From Sycobia sp. Sy_11 (Eukaryota; Arthropoda; Insecta; Hymenoptera; Epichrysomallidae): a stretch of DNA of 64,000 nt. This document shows, piece after piece, positions 1-12,191 of this stretch; position 1 is the stretch's first letter, and each line of letters opens with the position of its first letter. Both the position numbers and the translations under genes were made by a program. Under the pieces are notes generated by a model. That model was given only the letters and a program-made list of their open reading frames with translations, was not told where the DNA came from and did no database searches. The stretch spans positions 3,184,501 through 3,248,500 of the forward strand of contig JACCIC010000003.1 of NCBI GenBank assembly GCA_018907035.1. Reading direction: 5' to 3'.

Positions 1-26
1 ATCAATATTAATAAAAATTAAACAAG

Positions 27-84
<58 letters not shown>

Positions 85-747
85 TAATGAATAAATATTG
101 GCAATTTATCTGCTTTGATTGAAAATTTTCCAATGTTGTTAATACTGATAATAATTATAGAATAATAATTATAAACTTTTCTGTCAATATTGACGAGCTA
201 AATTTTTTGGAAAATACTCCTTAAAACACTATATTTGATTTATGTATGTTAAACTTTTATTCTCAAATGCGTTTAATTTATTTTCTAGGGATTCCATTAT
301 ATTCGTTACAATTTATTTAATGAAATGAAATTTTTTCATATGTATTTAACTAATTTAACAGATTTTAAAAAGGAAGCATGTATGTACGAAGAGTAGTAAT
401 TTATGGGTATTATAGTCTAAATTTAAAGATAAGTTTTATTCCATTAATTTTTCTTGTACTCGTCAAAATCTTTAATATTAAAAGTGAAGGCTTGATGGGG
501 CGTTGGATTTGTTGAAAATTACCACGTTGTTTGGTATTATATAGACTATTATATAGTTGGAAATCAATTACCTGTCATTCTCATTTTTGCAATTGCAAAA
601 AATTCTATACGGTACAGCTGTAATAGTCCTTGAAATATCTCTATGAATTATTAATGATGAGGTATTCTCAGAAAAAGGACTTAGATTTTGAAAGCTGCAT
701 TCAGACAAATGTGAAAGAATTGAGGAATCTAATGGAACAAGTATGTG

Positions 748-804
<57 letters not shown>

Positions 805-1521
805 AATAAAAAATAAGGCGAATTGTATAGAAGTCGGCATTTAATGTTCAACTACAAAATGGTGAAAAACGCAAACAATAACAATTACAGAATAAGATTC
901 GTATAGATAAAGAAAAACGTTAATGCTATACAAAAATCTGCATTTCTCGCGTATAATATAACGATTTTAAATTTCTTTTTTTCTCTCTTTTAAACTTAAA
1001 CAATATAATATATATCGCGTGTATGTATGCATGTATGGATGTATGTATTTGTGTATAATTATATAGTGTTTAAATGAAGCATCAGGTATAATCACGCACA
1101 TTGACCCTTCTCGCCAGAAATCGATGGATATATTTTAATTGTTATATATATAAACAAACTATAATGAAAAGCAAAATGAAACAGTATATGTAATATATAC
1201 GTATACTATATATTTCTCTCTTCCAACGATTTTTATAACATATATACTATACTTCTTTAATTAATCGACGCGCGTTGCGCGCGCGCGAGCGCGATCCACA
1301 TATATCTGTATACTGCATTTATATATACCATCCGCGCGCAAAAGTCGAGAACTTACGGGGCTTCCGAAGCAAAAGAAGTACACAACAGCGAGGATGGGCT
1401 GGTTTACAATTTTTCATTCTTCCCCCAACAATGTTACGTTCTTTTTCAGTTTTTCTTTTTCTTACTATTATTGAATTTCCTGTTAGTTAGTTTGTTTGTT
1501 TTTTTTTCATCGCGTCTTTAA

Positions 1522-1592
<71 letters not shown>

Positions 1593-1801
1593 CGGTGCTC
1601 AAAGGCATATATTATGCATAATTGCGTTGCTTCGAAAATTGTTCGGATAATTACGTTAATATATGTTTTTGAATTGTGTAGTTTTTTTATTTCTGTACGT
1701 ATATTAGTGCGAGGATGGCTCCCAGCAAGTGTGCTACCACGTGTACTGATTATGTAAAATTTTTCATCATTTTGAAAAATTACTCATCCACTGTAATGTT
1801 A

Positions 1802-1867
<66 letters not shown>

Positions 1868-1953
1868 TTTGACGAAGTTTACTTTTTGGCCAATGAACGA
1901 TTATATAATTATGCGAAACATTGTCGAAACATTTTTCATGTAAATATTCATAT
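1..1953. other. Gene-free AT-rich stretch with three to four (TA)n tracts
   Basis: Perfect or near-perfect (TA)n tracts lie at 31-83, 749-800, 1522-1592 and 1805-1865. A small GC-richer patch at 1268-1350 has alternating CG. No coding evidence. Confidence 0.7.
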
Positions 1954-2505
1954 ATACAGGGTTTGCACTTACAGGGTATAACTCTATATAAACGAACGAT
2001 GTCAAAAAGGCAGAGGGGACCACGCAATGGCACCGACGATCTTGACTTTGAACTCCATTTTCAACGTCATTAAAGGTCAGCTTTGTTTTCAAATTGGAAC
2101 CCGATTATTTTTGATTACGATCTTCGAAAAAAGACAAATTTTTTACGCAAAAAAGACTAAATTAAGCTACGTTAGAAAACGCGCATTTTGTTAGTTAGAT
2201 GTACGTTATTATAAATTCAAAACGCAGAGACAGAATAAAAACAACGTCCATAGATAGGTGGGTTTGATCTTTTTTACGTAAAATGTTCAATTCTCTCATA
2301 ATCCAAAGATAAAAATCGAGGTTCTCATTAAAAAAAAAAAAAAAAAAAAAAAAAAACTTCAAGATCAAGGTCGTTGATATCTTTTGGTGGTCCCCTCTGT
2401 CGTCTTCGAACTCTTGTGGAGAGATCATTTTTTTTTCTTCACACCATTCTTCACAGAGTTACCTGCGTGAATATATATTAAAATAAAATACCCTATGTAT
2501 ATAAT
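1954..2505. mobile_element. MITE-like element with long imperfect terminal inverted repeats
   Basis: The arm at 2010-2053 (GCAGAGGGGACCAC, then CTTGACTTTGAA) is matched in inverse orientation at 2356-2400 (TTCAAGATCAAGG, then GTGGTCCCCTCTGT). Outer flanks also match weakly: TACAGGGT near 1955 and ACCCTATG near 2497, each next to TA, as expected of a TA-target transposon. The interior has an A tract of about 27 at 2330-2356 and no transposase. The core inverted repeat is clear; the outer limits are inferred. Confidence 0.55.
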
Positions 2506-3513
2506 ATAATATAATACATGATAGGTATATCCGATGAAGCACAGGTGTTGATAAATAAATGAAGGCTTCGAGACTAGAATTTCTTTGAATTTTTTTTTCA
2601 ATGTTTTTTTTTTTTTTAATATTTCTCGTAATAGTACAGTATAATGTTAATTAAATTAATAATATTAAATATTAACTTGTTGTATGCATGGTGTGACCGG
2701 GTAAGTTACAGGCGAGACTAGCTGGTGACCATTATAATAGCGCTACCGTTTCACTCACTCTTTCTCTCTTTCTAATATTTCTTGCTCTCTCGCTTTCACT
2801 CTCTCTCTTTCTCTCTCTCTTGTCCTTTTTTACGTTAAATGAGCTTTTATGTCTAATATTCTATACACGTTCTCTCTGTCCGCTTATATCCAAGTCTTTT
2901 ATTTTTATTGTTTATTTTAATTGTTTATTTAATTTCTAAATTCACAGTACATCTTCGCGCGTAACTATATTATATTATATACTTTTCTCCTTTAAAATTT
3001 TGTAATCTAAACCCGTTTTCTCTCGTGTCACGTCAGTTTTTATTTTATGTCCCCATCCCCTCTTTACATCTCGCTATGGATTCATGTAATTATACGTTCT
3101 TGGCAGCGTTGAACGACAGATCGTAAAATCTCGCATTCGAATGTCGGAGGAAATTGTCGATGGGAGGGCGGGAGGGAGGGAGGGAGAGGGATTGGGAGAA
3201 AGGCGGCATTATAACGATGTAGAGCGCGATTCGAGCAAATATGAAAAAAAAAAAAAAAACAAAACTGGGCGTTCTGTATATATAATTATTTTTAAGGTTC
3301 CATCTGTCTTAATTTTTCATATTATGTATACGAGAATAAATATTAATGATGAAAAGAAAGATGCTATAATAGAGAATCGGTATATAATAGAACAAGAATC
3401 ATAATCGAATGGTTTTTACGGCTTTTTCCATCTTAAAGGCACAGGCAACGAGTGGCACACAAAAAATACAGATACATTGTCCTTTTTCACGATCATTCTT
3501 CCTCTCTCCAGCT

Positions 3514-3557
<44 letters not shown>

Positions 3558-4122
3558 GAATGCTGTCCAAGCCTTTTCGAGGAGCAAGTACTTGGTTTTT
3601 ATTGTTTTTCATTTTATTGAATTTGTTTTGTTTTATTTTTCGTACAAAACACACACAATGAATAAAACTGATAATAAAATTGATAACTATATAAAATTTG
3701 CTTGCATTAAAGCTTGCTTGGCATCTATTCATTTTTGTTTCGTTTCGTTTTGTTTTGTTTTGTTAATATTAAAGAAGACATGAAAACGACGAATTTATTT
3801 CTCCCACGGTATTATGCGTCGTGCATGTAATGTATACGTGTACATCGAAAGGCCAAAAGTCTTATATTTCACTTTTATTTATTCATTTTTTCTTTATTTC
3901 ACTTCGTTATTAATTTAATTTTGAATTTTCCTTTTGAATCATCGACGAGTCCGAAGTGTAAATATATACGGCATCGATCCGGTTTACAATAATGAAATTG
4001 AAACCATTGCCCTCGGTATATGCTATACTCACGAGATCGTGAATTTAGTAATGTGGAGAAATTCAGTATCATCAATGAGAGAAAAAGGAGAGAGAAAGAG
4101 AGCGAGAGAGATACAGAGGGAG

Positions 4123-4179
<57 letters not shown>

Positions 4180-4444
4180 GGAGAAAGAATCACTACTTTT
4201 AAACGATAAATGCTATACCGTCTATTCCCTTCCCTTTGACTCTCATCCTGGTTCTTTCATTTTTGTCGTTAGTGCTGTTGTTGTTGATATTTTTACATAA
4301 TATAAATGCTAAAGATAACGTAGCGTATGTCATTTTCAAAGTAATTTTTTTAGTTAGAGTAACTATTATTTTTTGTCATAGCATTCATACTGCACAAAGC
4401 TAATGAAATTTTTTCTGCGTGTATCTTCCTGTTGACGATTTTCG

Positions 4445-4499
<55 letters not shown>

Positions 4500-4760
4500 T
4501 TCTGTATTTCCACGTATTGTAAAGAAAAGAACGTTTTCCTTTTTTTCATGTTTTTTAATCAACCACTCACATACTGTAAACTATAATAATAATATATAGC
4601 GATAATAATAAATTATTACAATGATAACAATAATAATGATAAACGTAACAACAATACTATTAATATATTAATATAAGACAATTTTAATTTATTCGCTTAG
4701 AAAATCTGGATAAGGATCGACGATATCGACAGCGAAAGGAACAGAATTTCCTCTCATAGA

Positions 4761-4762
<2 letters not shown>

Positions 4763-4831
<69 letters not shown>
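4763..4831. repeat. Longest (TA)n microsatellite, about 34 units
   Basis: Uninterrupted TA over about 69 bases. The tract is one of about 24 such arrays in the window. Confidence 0.95.
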
Positions 4832-4832
<1 letters not shown>

Positions 4833-5382
4833 GCCTTTATAAATATGCGGGATCATAAAAAACAGGATTGAAACGAAACAGTCTCAAAGCTTTATGAGCA
4901 TTCAAAAACATTGGGACAAAGTGAAAAAAAGCTTATAATATTATATCGAAGATTATTATAGAATATCCAATTTTTTTTCAGCGGAATGGATTTTTTAACG
5001 CTTTAGCCGTAGCTTTTATACAGTAATCTATAACAATTCATTATTTATGAGAATTTAAAAATCGTTACATTCTCAACTTTAAACTAATCGTTAAAACAAA
5101 GGATAGGAAATGATTTTTTCTCTCTTTCCTTCATCATAAACTTAAAATAAAATGTATATAGTTTATATAGAATACACAACTTATAACGATTGTTACAATA
5201 AAGTTTTTCCGAAGCTAAACAAACTATAAATACAGACATATATATATATATATAATCTTAGATTATCATGGAAGTATATCGGTAAAAGGGACGAGGAAGT
5301 ATAGGACGATATTCATATAATTATTTTACCACATATCGGATGGAAGTTTCGCGACTGCGATATGTTAAATATATAAGCAACG

Positions 5383-5445
<63 letters not shown>

Positions 5446-6026
5446 GGCTTTCCTGATGCTTTGCGATTTTCGGAAAGCCACGCACGCATATCGCATGAAT
5501 TTTTTTTATTATTTACGTCGAAAAGACTTCGCTGTTTGCCCATTTGTCCGTTTTATTTTTTTTAGTTTTACTTTTTCTTCTGTATTCTTCTCGGCTCGAC
5601 GTATTGCGCGACAATAATATATATATATATATATATTCCTCGATCTTATATATAATTTATCTCTGTCTCTTTTCCATTCCTTCTCTATATAATCTCTTTT
5701 TTCCACACTTTCATCTATCTCCGCCCGGTCGAAGGAAAAATCAAATTGCAGAGGCAGAGCTGGACGCGTCTAAATATTTTGCAAAAAACGATGGTTATAG
5801 AGCTATGTGTCACTTTACCGCGCATAAAATCATTTACAAATTTTTTATATACCTTTTTTATTGAATCAATTCACATAGAATTAACGTCTTTAACTTCTCA
5901 TTAAATGCATACTGAACTCAAGTATGCCAATTAATATATAATGATGATAATTACCACAATAATAATTATAATAATAATTACTATTGCATTATACATTTAA
6001 GATACAAATTAATAAACTATATAAAT

Positions 6027-6074
<48 letters not shown>

Positions 6075-6199
6075 CAAATAATAGCTTCATTTAATAAAAA
6101 ATGGCAACGCTTACTTACAGATTTTAAGCATATTAAAGATCTGCATTTTTAGATACTTTATAAAAATCAATTTAGGTAAAAATAGTTTACGATTATGTG

Positions 6200-6258
<59 letters not shown>

Positions 6259-6466
6259 CGCAGATGAAAAATTAAAAAATTTAATATGTGCACTAAGCTA
6301 TATAAAGAAAACTCTTTCTTTTTTCAAATCGTTCAATCTGTTTAAACGGTTTAAAATCTATAATATCTTAAATAGTATATATTTATAATATACTCATTTC
6401 AGAAATAATTAACGATTTTACAAATACGACAATGTCACTCACTTACTCATTCGCTCGCTCACTTTT

Positions 6467-6470
<4 letters not shown>

Positions 6471-6523
<53 letters not shown>
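6471..6523. repeat. (CT)n microsatellite
   Basis: About 26 uninterrupted units, preceded by CACT/CGCT-like variants. Confidence 0.95.
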
Positions 6524-6526
<3 letters not shown>

Positions 6527-7230
6527 TTTCTTTCATCCTCCTCTATCTTTAATGCACATTTAATATCTACGAAGTGTGAATATTTTGTACAAACTTTATT
6601 ATGTCGTAGGATGTTTTTTTTGTTTGGATTTTGGTTAAACTTATAAGAGCGAAGATTTGCCAACACAACGTATGCTTTCATTTTTTTAAGGTTAGCTTTA
6701 TCTTTAAAAAATGACGGTTATATTTACAAGCGTGAATTATATTCGGCAATCGAACACAATCATGGCCTGAAATATTTAGACCTACCGATCTCTGAATAAT
6801 GTTGCAGATGTCGCGCCATCGTTTTCCCGTTAATTTTTTTTCGCCTTTTTGCGTATTGCAAGCATGTTTCAAGTATATTGTTAGCTTCTTAATGAGACTA
6901 ATTTTTCTTTCTTTTTATTCATTTTTATTTTTAACCAACTGGCATATCCATCAGAGTTACTTTATATATTATATTTACACAGTCTAACAAGTTTAGTGTA
7001 CCTATATTCTTTCAATTACTTTTGGTATACTCGCCAAAAACTTCAAATTTCCACTCTACTCGGCGCAAGCGTACGGCGTGCGGGAGAGAAAAAAACACCT
7101 GGCTCTTATAAATGCTTTTACAAATTTTTTAAGTAAATTCTTCTGTACTATCGTATTATTTTTCTTTTATACAGTACATAGTCGCTCAAAAAAAATGTTT
7201 CGTGGCTTGTTTTTTCACTCTCATTCTCTT

Positions 7231-7233
<3 letters not shown>

Positions 7234-7293
<60 letters not shown>
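7234..7293. repeat. (CT)n microsatellite, about 30 units
   Basis: Uninterrupted CT dinucleotides, preceded by an imperfect TTTCTTTCT lead-in. Confidence 0.95.
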
Positions 7294-7299
<6 letters not shown>

Positions 7300-7575
7300 T
7301 CCCGACAGGATTGGAGGACGCACTTTCAAAGACACACGATAACGTGATGTAGTAAACCATGTATTTTTATATCAAGTCGACAATTTTTATGCCTTAAAAT
7401 TTAATGAGCATAACGAATAAAATGCGGATGACTGCGTTGATGTATATTATGTATTGAAGTAACATTTTCGTTCGGTGATGATATATCGTTATATTATATA
7501 ACGTTCTGTAAGATACATAGAGGTATTTTGCGATGGAAATCAAACAACATTAAACATACATACATACATACATAC

Positions 7576-7622
<47 letters not shown>

Positions 7623-8180
7623 TGTGTGTGCATGTGTGTGTAATATTTATGTTGGGTAGACAAGATAGTTGACGTTGCTGCTTTATTTCAATTAAATTCT
7701 CATTTTTAACACGTGTTTTCATTTTCAACTTATTTTTTTTATTTAATCTTTAATTAACTTCCCGCTAAATTATTGGTACGGTTTTCTTTAAATGTATTTC
7801 TCGTATATATTAATATCCGTAAAAGTCGGCGGTACAATTATGCGAAAAAGTATAAGCAACACGGATCGAATATGAACACTGAAGATTTTATAATATACTT
7901 TGAATTAGCTGCATATATTATCAGCTGGTATTTAATAATTATTGTTCTTTCATCAAAACTTTACTTTTAATTTATATATATCGACTACGTGAGAATCTCT
8001 GATCAATTACAGAATGTTAATCGTTCGTAAATTATATGCGTTTCTTTGATCCACAAAAAAATCAAATAGTAAACTGTACGTGTAAACGGATAATAATTGC
8101 TTACTCGAATTTTATACCTATATAGGAAGCCATATATCTACGTTAAATCTCATTGAAACAGATTTTTAAAAGCTTTTATG

Positions 8181-8346
8181 GCACAGCGGGCGTAAAGTAT
8201 TACATTATCATTCGGGATTTTCCATGATCGGTATATACTATATGTTACGAAATACTGTATACCGCGGACGCCGAACATTATTTCGTTATTTACCCCTTTT
8301 ATCGGCGAAGCTGGTCGTAAAATCGCGATTTACGCCCGCATCCTGC
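8181..8346. repeat. Inverted repeat, possible MITE remnant
   Basis: GCACAGCGGGCGTAAA at 8181-8196 is mirrored by TTTACGCCCGCATCCTGC at 8329-8346. The interior repeats CGTAAA-like motifs. The arms are short (about 16-18 bases), so chance or a decayed element is possible. Confidence 0.35.
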
Positions 8347-9129
8347 TTAATAGTATTTTACACGACTCTAACCTGAAAATCACGACTTTGGCGTTATTTT
8401 TCGGCTATTCCGACGTAAAATATTAAGTTCGACATTAATGTAAAACTTAATTTTATGCTCGTAAAACCGTCTCCTCTCGTTTGGCTCGGGAGTAAATTAT
8501 TGTCTCACAAGCTTAGAAATCAACTGTCATACACATGAAATACATATACTAAAATTTTTAATCTTATTGTATTTACATTGGCCGCGAAATATACGAGGGC
8601 AAAACAACTGTTTGTTACGCTAGTAAATTAAAAGATATCTTATCAAAACCAATTGTCCAAAAAATAAATAGAAAAAAATAGAAAATACCGTCAATGTTTC
8701 CATGGAAGCACAGTGTATATTTATAAATATTTGAAATTTTTTTTACATTTAATATACAGTATACTAAGAAGAATATGTCGATCAACAATATAAATATCGC
8801 AACAAAAAAAATCTTCAACGCAATAATTATATATACGTAAATCCATCAGCACTAGAGTTCATGTAGACGATATATATATTATATATTTGCATATAAAGGT
8901 AATAAATAATATATGCTTTTTCAACATAGACCTTTGAATTCTTCGCTTTATACGAGCGAAGAAGTAATTTATATATATAGTATAAGAAACAATGCCGCCT
9001 CTTTTTGTCGCCCGGTTCTCTCTGCCGTTTCTGAGATTGTTCCTTTGTTTCTCTAGCTAATATTCTGTTTTCATTTTTACTCGATACTATACGCATAAAA
9101 AAATTTAACTATAATTATTACTATTATTA

Positions 9130-10650
9130 TTATTCAATCGTTCGATCTGCGGATCGCGATGGTTTTCCAGCGGAATCGTCATTATCGCCAAACACTTCGT
9201 GTGTACGACGTGACGTTTCAAAACGACTGGGGGAGCCAGTATATATATATCCCGGATGACCCTTCAGAAAAAATGTTCTCTCTCTTTCTCTCTCATTTTT
9301 AATTCCCTTAAAAACACTGCAATAGCGCGACTGACGATGCGCCGACAACGTACTCAGTAATCACGACGTATATGCGCGTTCGCGCGTGGTTATCCTAACC
9401 TTATTTTTTTATTTAAATTTTTTCTTCTTTTTTTCGTAATCGTCTTTCCTTTTTTGTTGTTAATCTTTACTAAATTGGACGTAGCAAAAAATATCCGCCT
9501 AGGTATCTTACGTCACGGCGTAAAAGTATACAAGTGGAATATGTCAGATACCGACAATATATATATTTATATATATGCCCTAGGAGGGCGCGAGGGGTGG
9601 GGCACGACCACGAGGCTGGTTTTTTCTCCGATTTCACCCTCCCCTCCCTATTAAATTAATGAACGGTTTTCGTATCGTGCGTTTACAGTGGACTGCGCTT
9701 TGTGTTTTAAACGCGTTATTTCGCACCACCACCCCTTCTCCCTTAATTCCGTTATTAGTCATTTTATGCATTTTATTACCTTGTGTTTGTTTGCATGTAT
9801 AAGATCGGTGTACACCGTACTATCATTGACGAGGTCCTCGTCGTTCTCCCGTTTTACAAGCGTCGTTATTAATATTATAATATATATAAAAAATTGACCT
9901 GGTGTGCAACTTTATAATGATTCATGTACTTCTTTTGCCCCTCCGTTATCATCTACTTTTCGCACCGTTTGCGCACGAACTTATACTATATTTTTCCTCT
10001 AGCCTTTTTCGCGATACGTTTCTTTTTTTTCTTTTTTATAATGTAATTTATTTTAATTTTGCACCTTTCCTTGCATCGCGTAATAATTTAGTCAACGCGA
10101 TTTGGTATATGCGTGTGCGCGCGCTCGTCCGCGTATGCGTACGCCCGGTGAGCAGCGCCGCGCCGCAGCGCGTTATATGGTAAGTACTATACGCGTATCG
10201 GAAGCATAAAATCTGCTCGAAAATCTGGCTTCTTTCTCATAATATATCTGCAGTTAACACCGTGTCTCTCGCGCCCTCTTCCTCCCTTTTTCCTCTCTAC
10301 ATTATATATTACGATTCTCGCATTATTCGTCGACGCGCGTCAATACGCTGGATTGGATTTATTTTTTTCCCCTTTCGCGCCACCGATGAATGATGCGTAT
10401 ACGTTCGTGATTTTGTTTTTGTTTTTGTTTTTGTTTTTTTTTTTTTTTATATACGAACATACAGACGTATACGGTTATATTAACTTACCGCGCGAGCGAG
10501 ACAAAAATCAATCGTCGTATTTAACCGTATATCAATATAGCGCGTTACTCCCCGAAAAGGAGGCGGCTTTTCACGTTTGCTTCGTACGTTCGGCTGCTGG
10601 GGGTACAAAAAACGGAGGATGCGCTCGTGCTGGTGAAAGGTGCAGTTTTC
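9130..10650. other. GC-richer non-coding block, possible exon or promoter
   Basis: CpG-bearing sequence stands out at 9130-9400, 9560-9640 and 10100-10180. It ends in a strong plus-strand donor-like site (TTATATG|GTAAGTACT at 10180). A TTTTTG repeat lies at about 10412-10437. No protein is recognised. Confidence 0.3.
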
Positions 10651-11394
10651 TGAAACTGTTTTTTATTACTTAACAAAATCATAATGAAACATTTGATGAC
10701 TAATTTGTTCTAATCACAAGAGAAGATGGAAAATTCTGATAATTATACGCAAGGGAATTTGTTTAAGTTGTTCTTTTTCCTCCGAAAATTAGGAAATTTT
10801 CTATACACGCACAGATTTGCAAATCATTGAAATTAGCATACGATTTGATTTAATTTTAACTTTTAACTTCAGTTTCCTGTGCGAGTGAATGCTATCTTCC
10901 TCAGATTTTTGTATCTTTCCAACCAGCAGATGTCGTTACCGAACTCACGCGAAACGATTACTCTTGCCTAACTTTATCTTTTGGTTTCAAACATCGACGT
11001 CATATGCTACAAAAAATTCTGTACTACGAAGCCTGTCGACTTTTCATACTTCATATGTATTATTATTATTATTATTTATTTATTTAATTATTAATTTTTT
11101 TTCATAAGCATATAATTTTTTTGTGTTCCTTTTTATTTTATCTGTTTTTTTGGTGGTATTGGAGAAAAGCTACGGTTTTGTATTTTTTTTTCATATATAT
11201 GTATATACCACCACGCGTCGCATACATACGGTACGTCTTTATTCATTGATTATTTAGTACTTTTATGATCCAGCCCTCCTGCATCCTTTCTCTACACGCC
11301 ATCTCTATAATAAGTTCGCGCCTTTTCCTTCGCTTCGGATTTTACTTTATAATAAATCGACGATCGTCGGATTAGCTTGCGCCTTTTTTTTTTT

Positions 11395-11442
<48 letters not shown>

Positions 11443-11594
11443 GCTTATAATTATTATTATCATGCTCGATTATTCGCTGGTGTGATAAATCCGCACGATC
11501 CAGTAAGACCGTGATGCTCGAACTCCGCTAATACGTACTGTTTTTTTTTCAACTTCAAGTTGATCATTTTCCTGTCATTTACGATTATTATACT
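10651..11594. other. Intergenic stretch downstream of the reductase
   Basis: AT-rich with a TAT-type trinucleotide run near 11058-11082 and a (TA)n tract at 11397-11441. No gene was recognised. Confidence 0.6.
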
Positions 11595-11643
11595 ACGCAT
11601 AAATTTTGCTTTTTATTCAACAATTATCCTCTTGATCTATATA

Positions 11644-11696
<53 letters not shown>

Positions 11697-12049
11697 CGTA
11701 TTCTGCTGCCGTTGCCGTTGCCGTTGCTGCTGCGCCTCTGCCGCCGTTAGCGTTGCAATTATTTTAGTAGGCGTCGATAGTACTCCTATGATAGTGGCTA
11801 TACCTGCGGGTCTGTATCGTTTGCTGTTCAAGTCACCAGGACGAACGTGACGACGTGAAGCGCCGTCAACGTCGTCGTCGTCGTCGTCGTTGTCGTCGTC
11901 GTCGTCTTAGTCGGGTGGAAGGCCCCGCCGACGAGCCGCAGGCTCACCGTCATCGTCAAATTGTCGCTACTGTTATCGTTAACGATGGGACGATGCTCGT
12001 CACGGACGCGTCCCAAACGTGGGTTGTCGCTAAACAAGCTGCTGAGTCG
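11595..12049 (-). other. Probable 3' UTR of the reductase gene
   Basis: The stretch downstream of the stop holds an imperfect trinucleotide repeat (ACG/CGT units at about 11871-11906), a (TA)n tract at 11647-11691 and the first AATAAA on the minus strand at 11617-11612. If that signal is used the UTR is roughly 430-450 nt. The cleavage site is inferred. Open frames here on either strand come from the repeat and are not genes. Confidence 0.5.
11612..11617 (-). terminator. Candidate poly(A) signal of the reductase gene
   Basis: AATAAA on the minus strand (TTTATT on plus), the first such hexamer after the TGA at 12050. A later candidate lies near 11240. Choice of the first is by position only. 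Confidence 0.45.
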
Positions 12050-12191
12050 TCAAACAATCATGCGGCACATGCGCAGCACGAATGACAGGAGGGAGAACCA
12101 CGCGGTGCGGGCCCAGTTGCTGTGCGAGAGGAGGATTCGCGCGACGATCAGGAAGGCCCCGACCTGGACAGCTTTGTGCAGCCAATACAAT
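12050..12191 (-). CDS. Fatty acyl-CoA reductase coding exon 5, C-terminal membrane tail
   Basis: 142 nt after the acceptor CCTTTTCAG; the first base completes arginine 470, then [16 protein letters not shown] and 30 more residues, ending CRMIV and TGA at 12052-12050. The exon was easy to miss because it has no Met near its start. It encodes a hydrophobic stretch (about residues 478-491) and a second one (about 500-512), matching the C-terminal membrane tail common in insect reductases of this family. The phase fits exon 4 exactly, and LYWLH following the split arginine is the expected family junction. Confidence 0.92.

Larger units (their letters stand above)
2506..9129. other. Gene-free stretch rich in (CT/GA)n and (TA)n
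   Basis: (CT)n runs at 2755-2822 (imperfect), 3519-3553, 4450-4496, 6471-6523 and 7234-7293; (GA)n at 4129-4179; (TA)n at 4763-4831, 5387-5442, 6030-6073, 6202-6258 and 7580-7619, the last preceded by (CATA)n. A GTTTT repeat lies at about 3737-3762. The open frames here are repeats translated as ERERER, SLSLSL or YIYIYI. No gene is seen. Confidence 0.7.

Noticed and set aside
1715..2033. Opposed 88-codon frames on both strands
   Set aside because: Mostly YIYIYI from (TA)n; no protein content.
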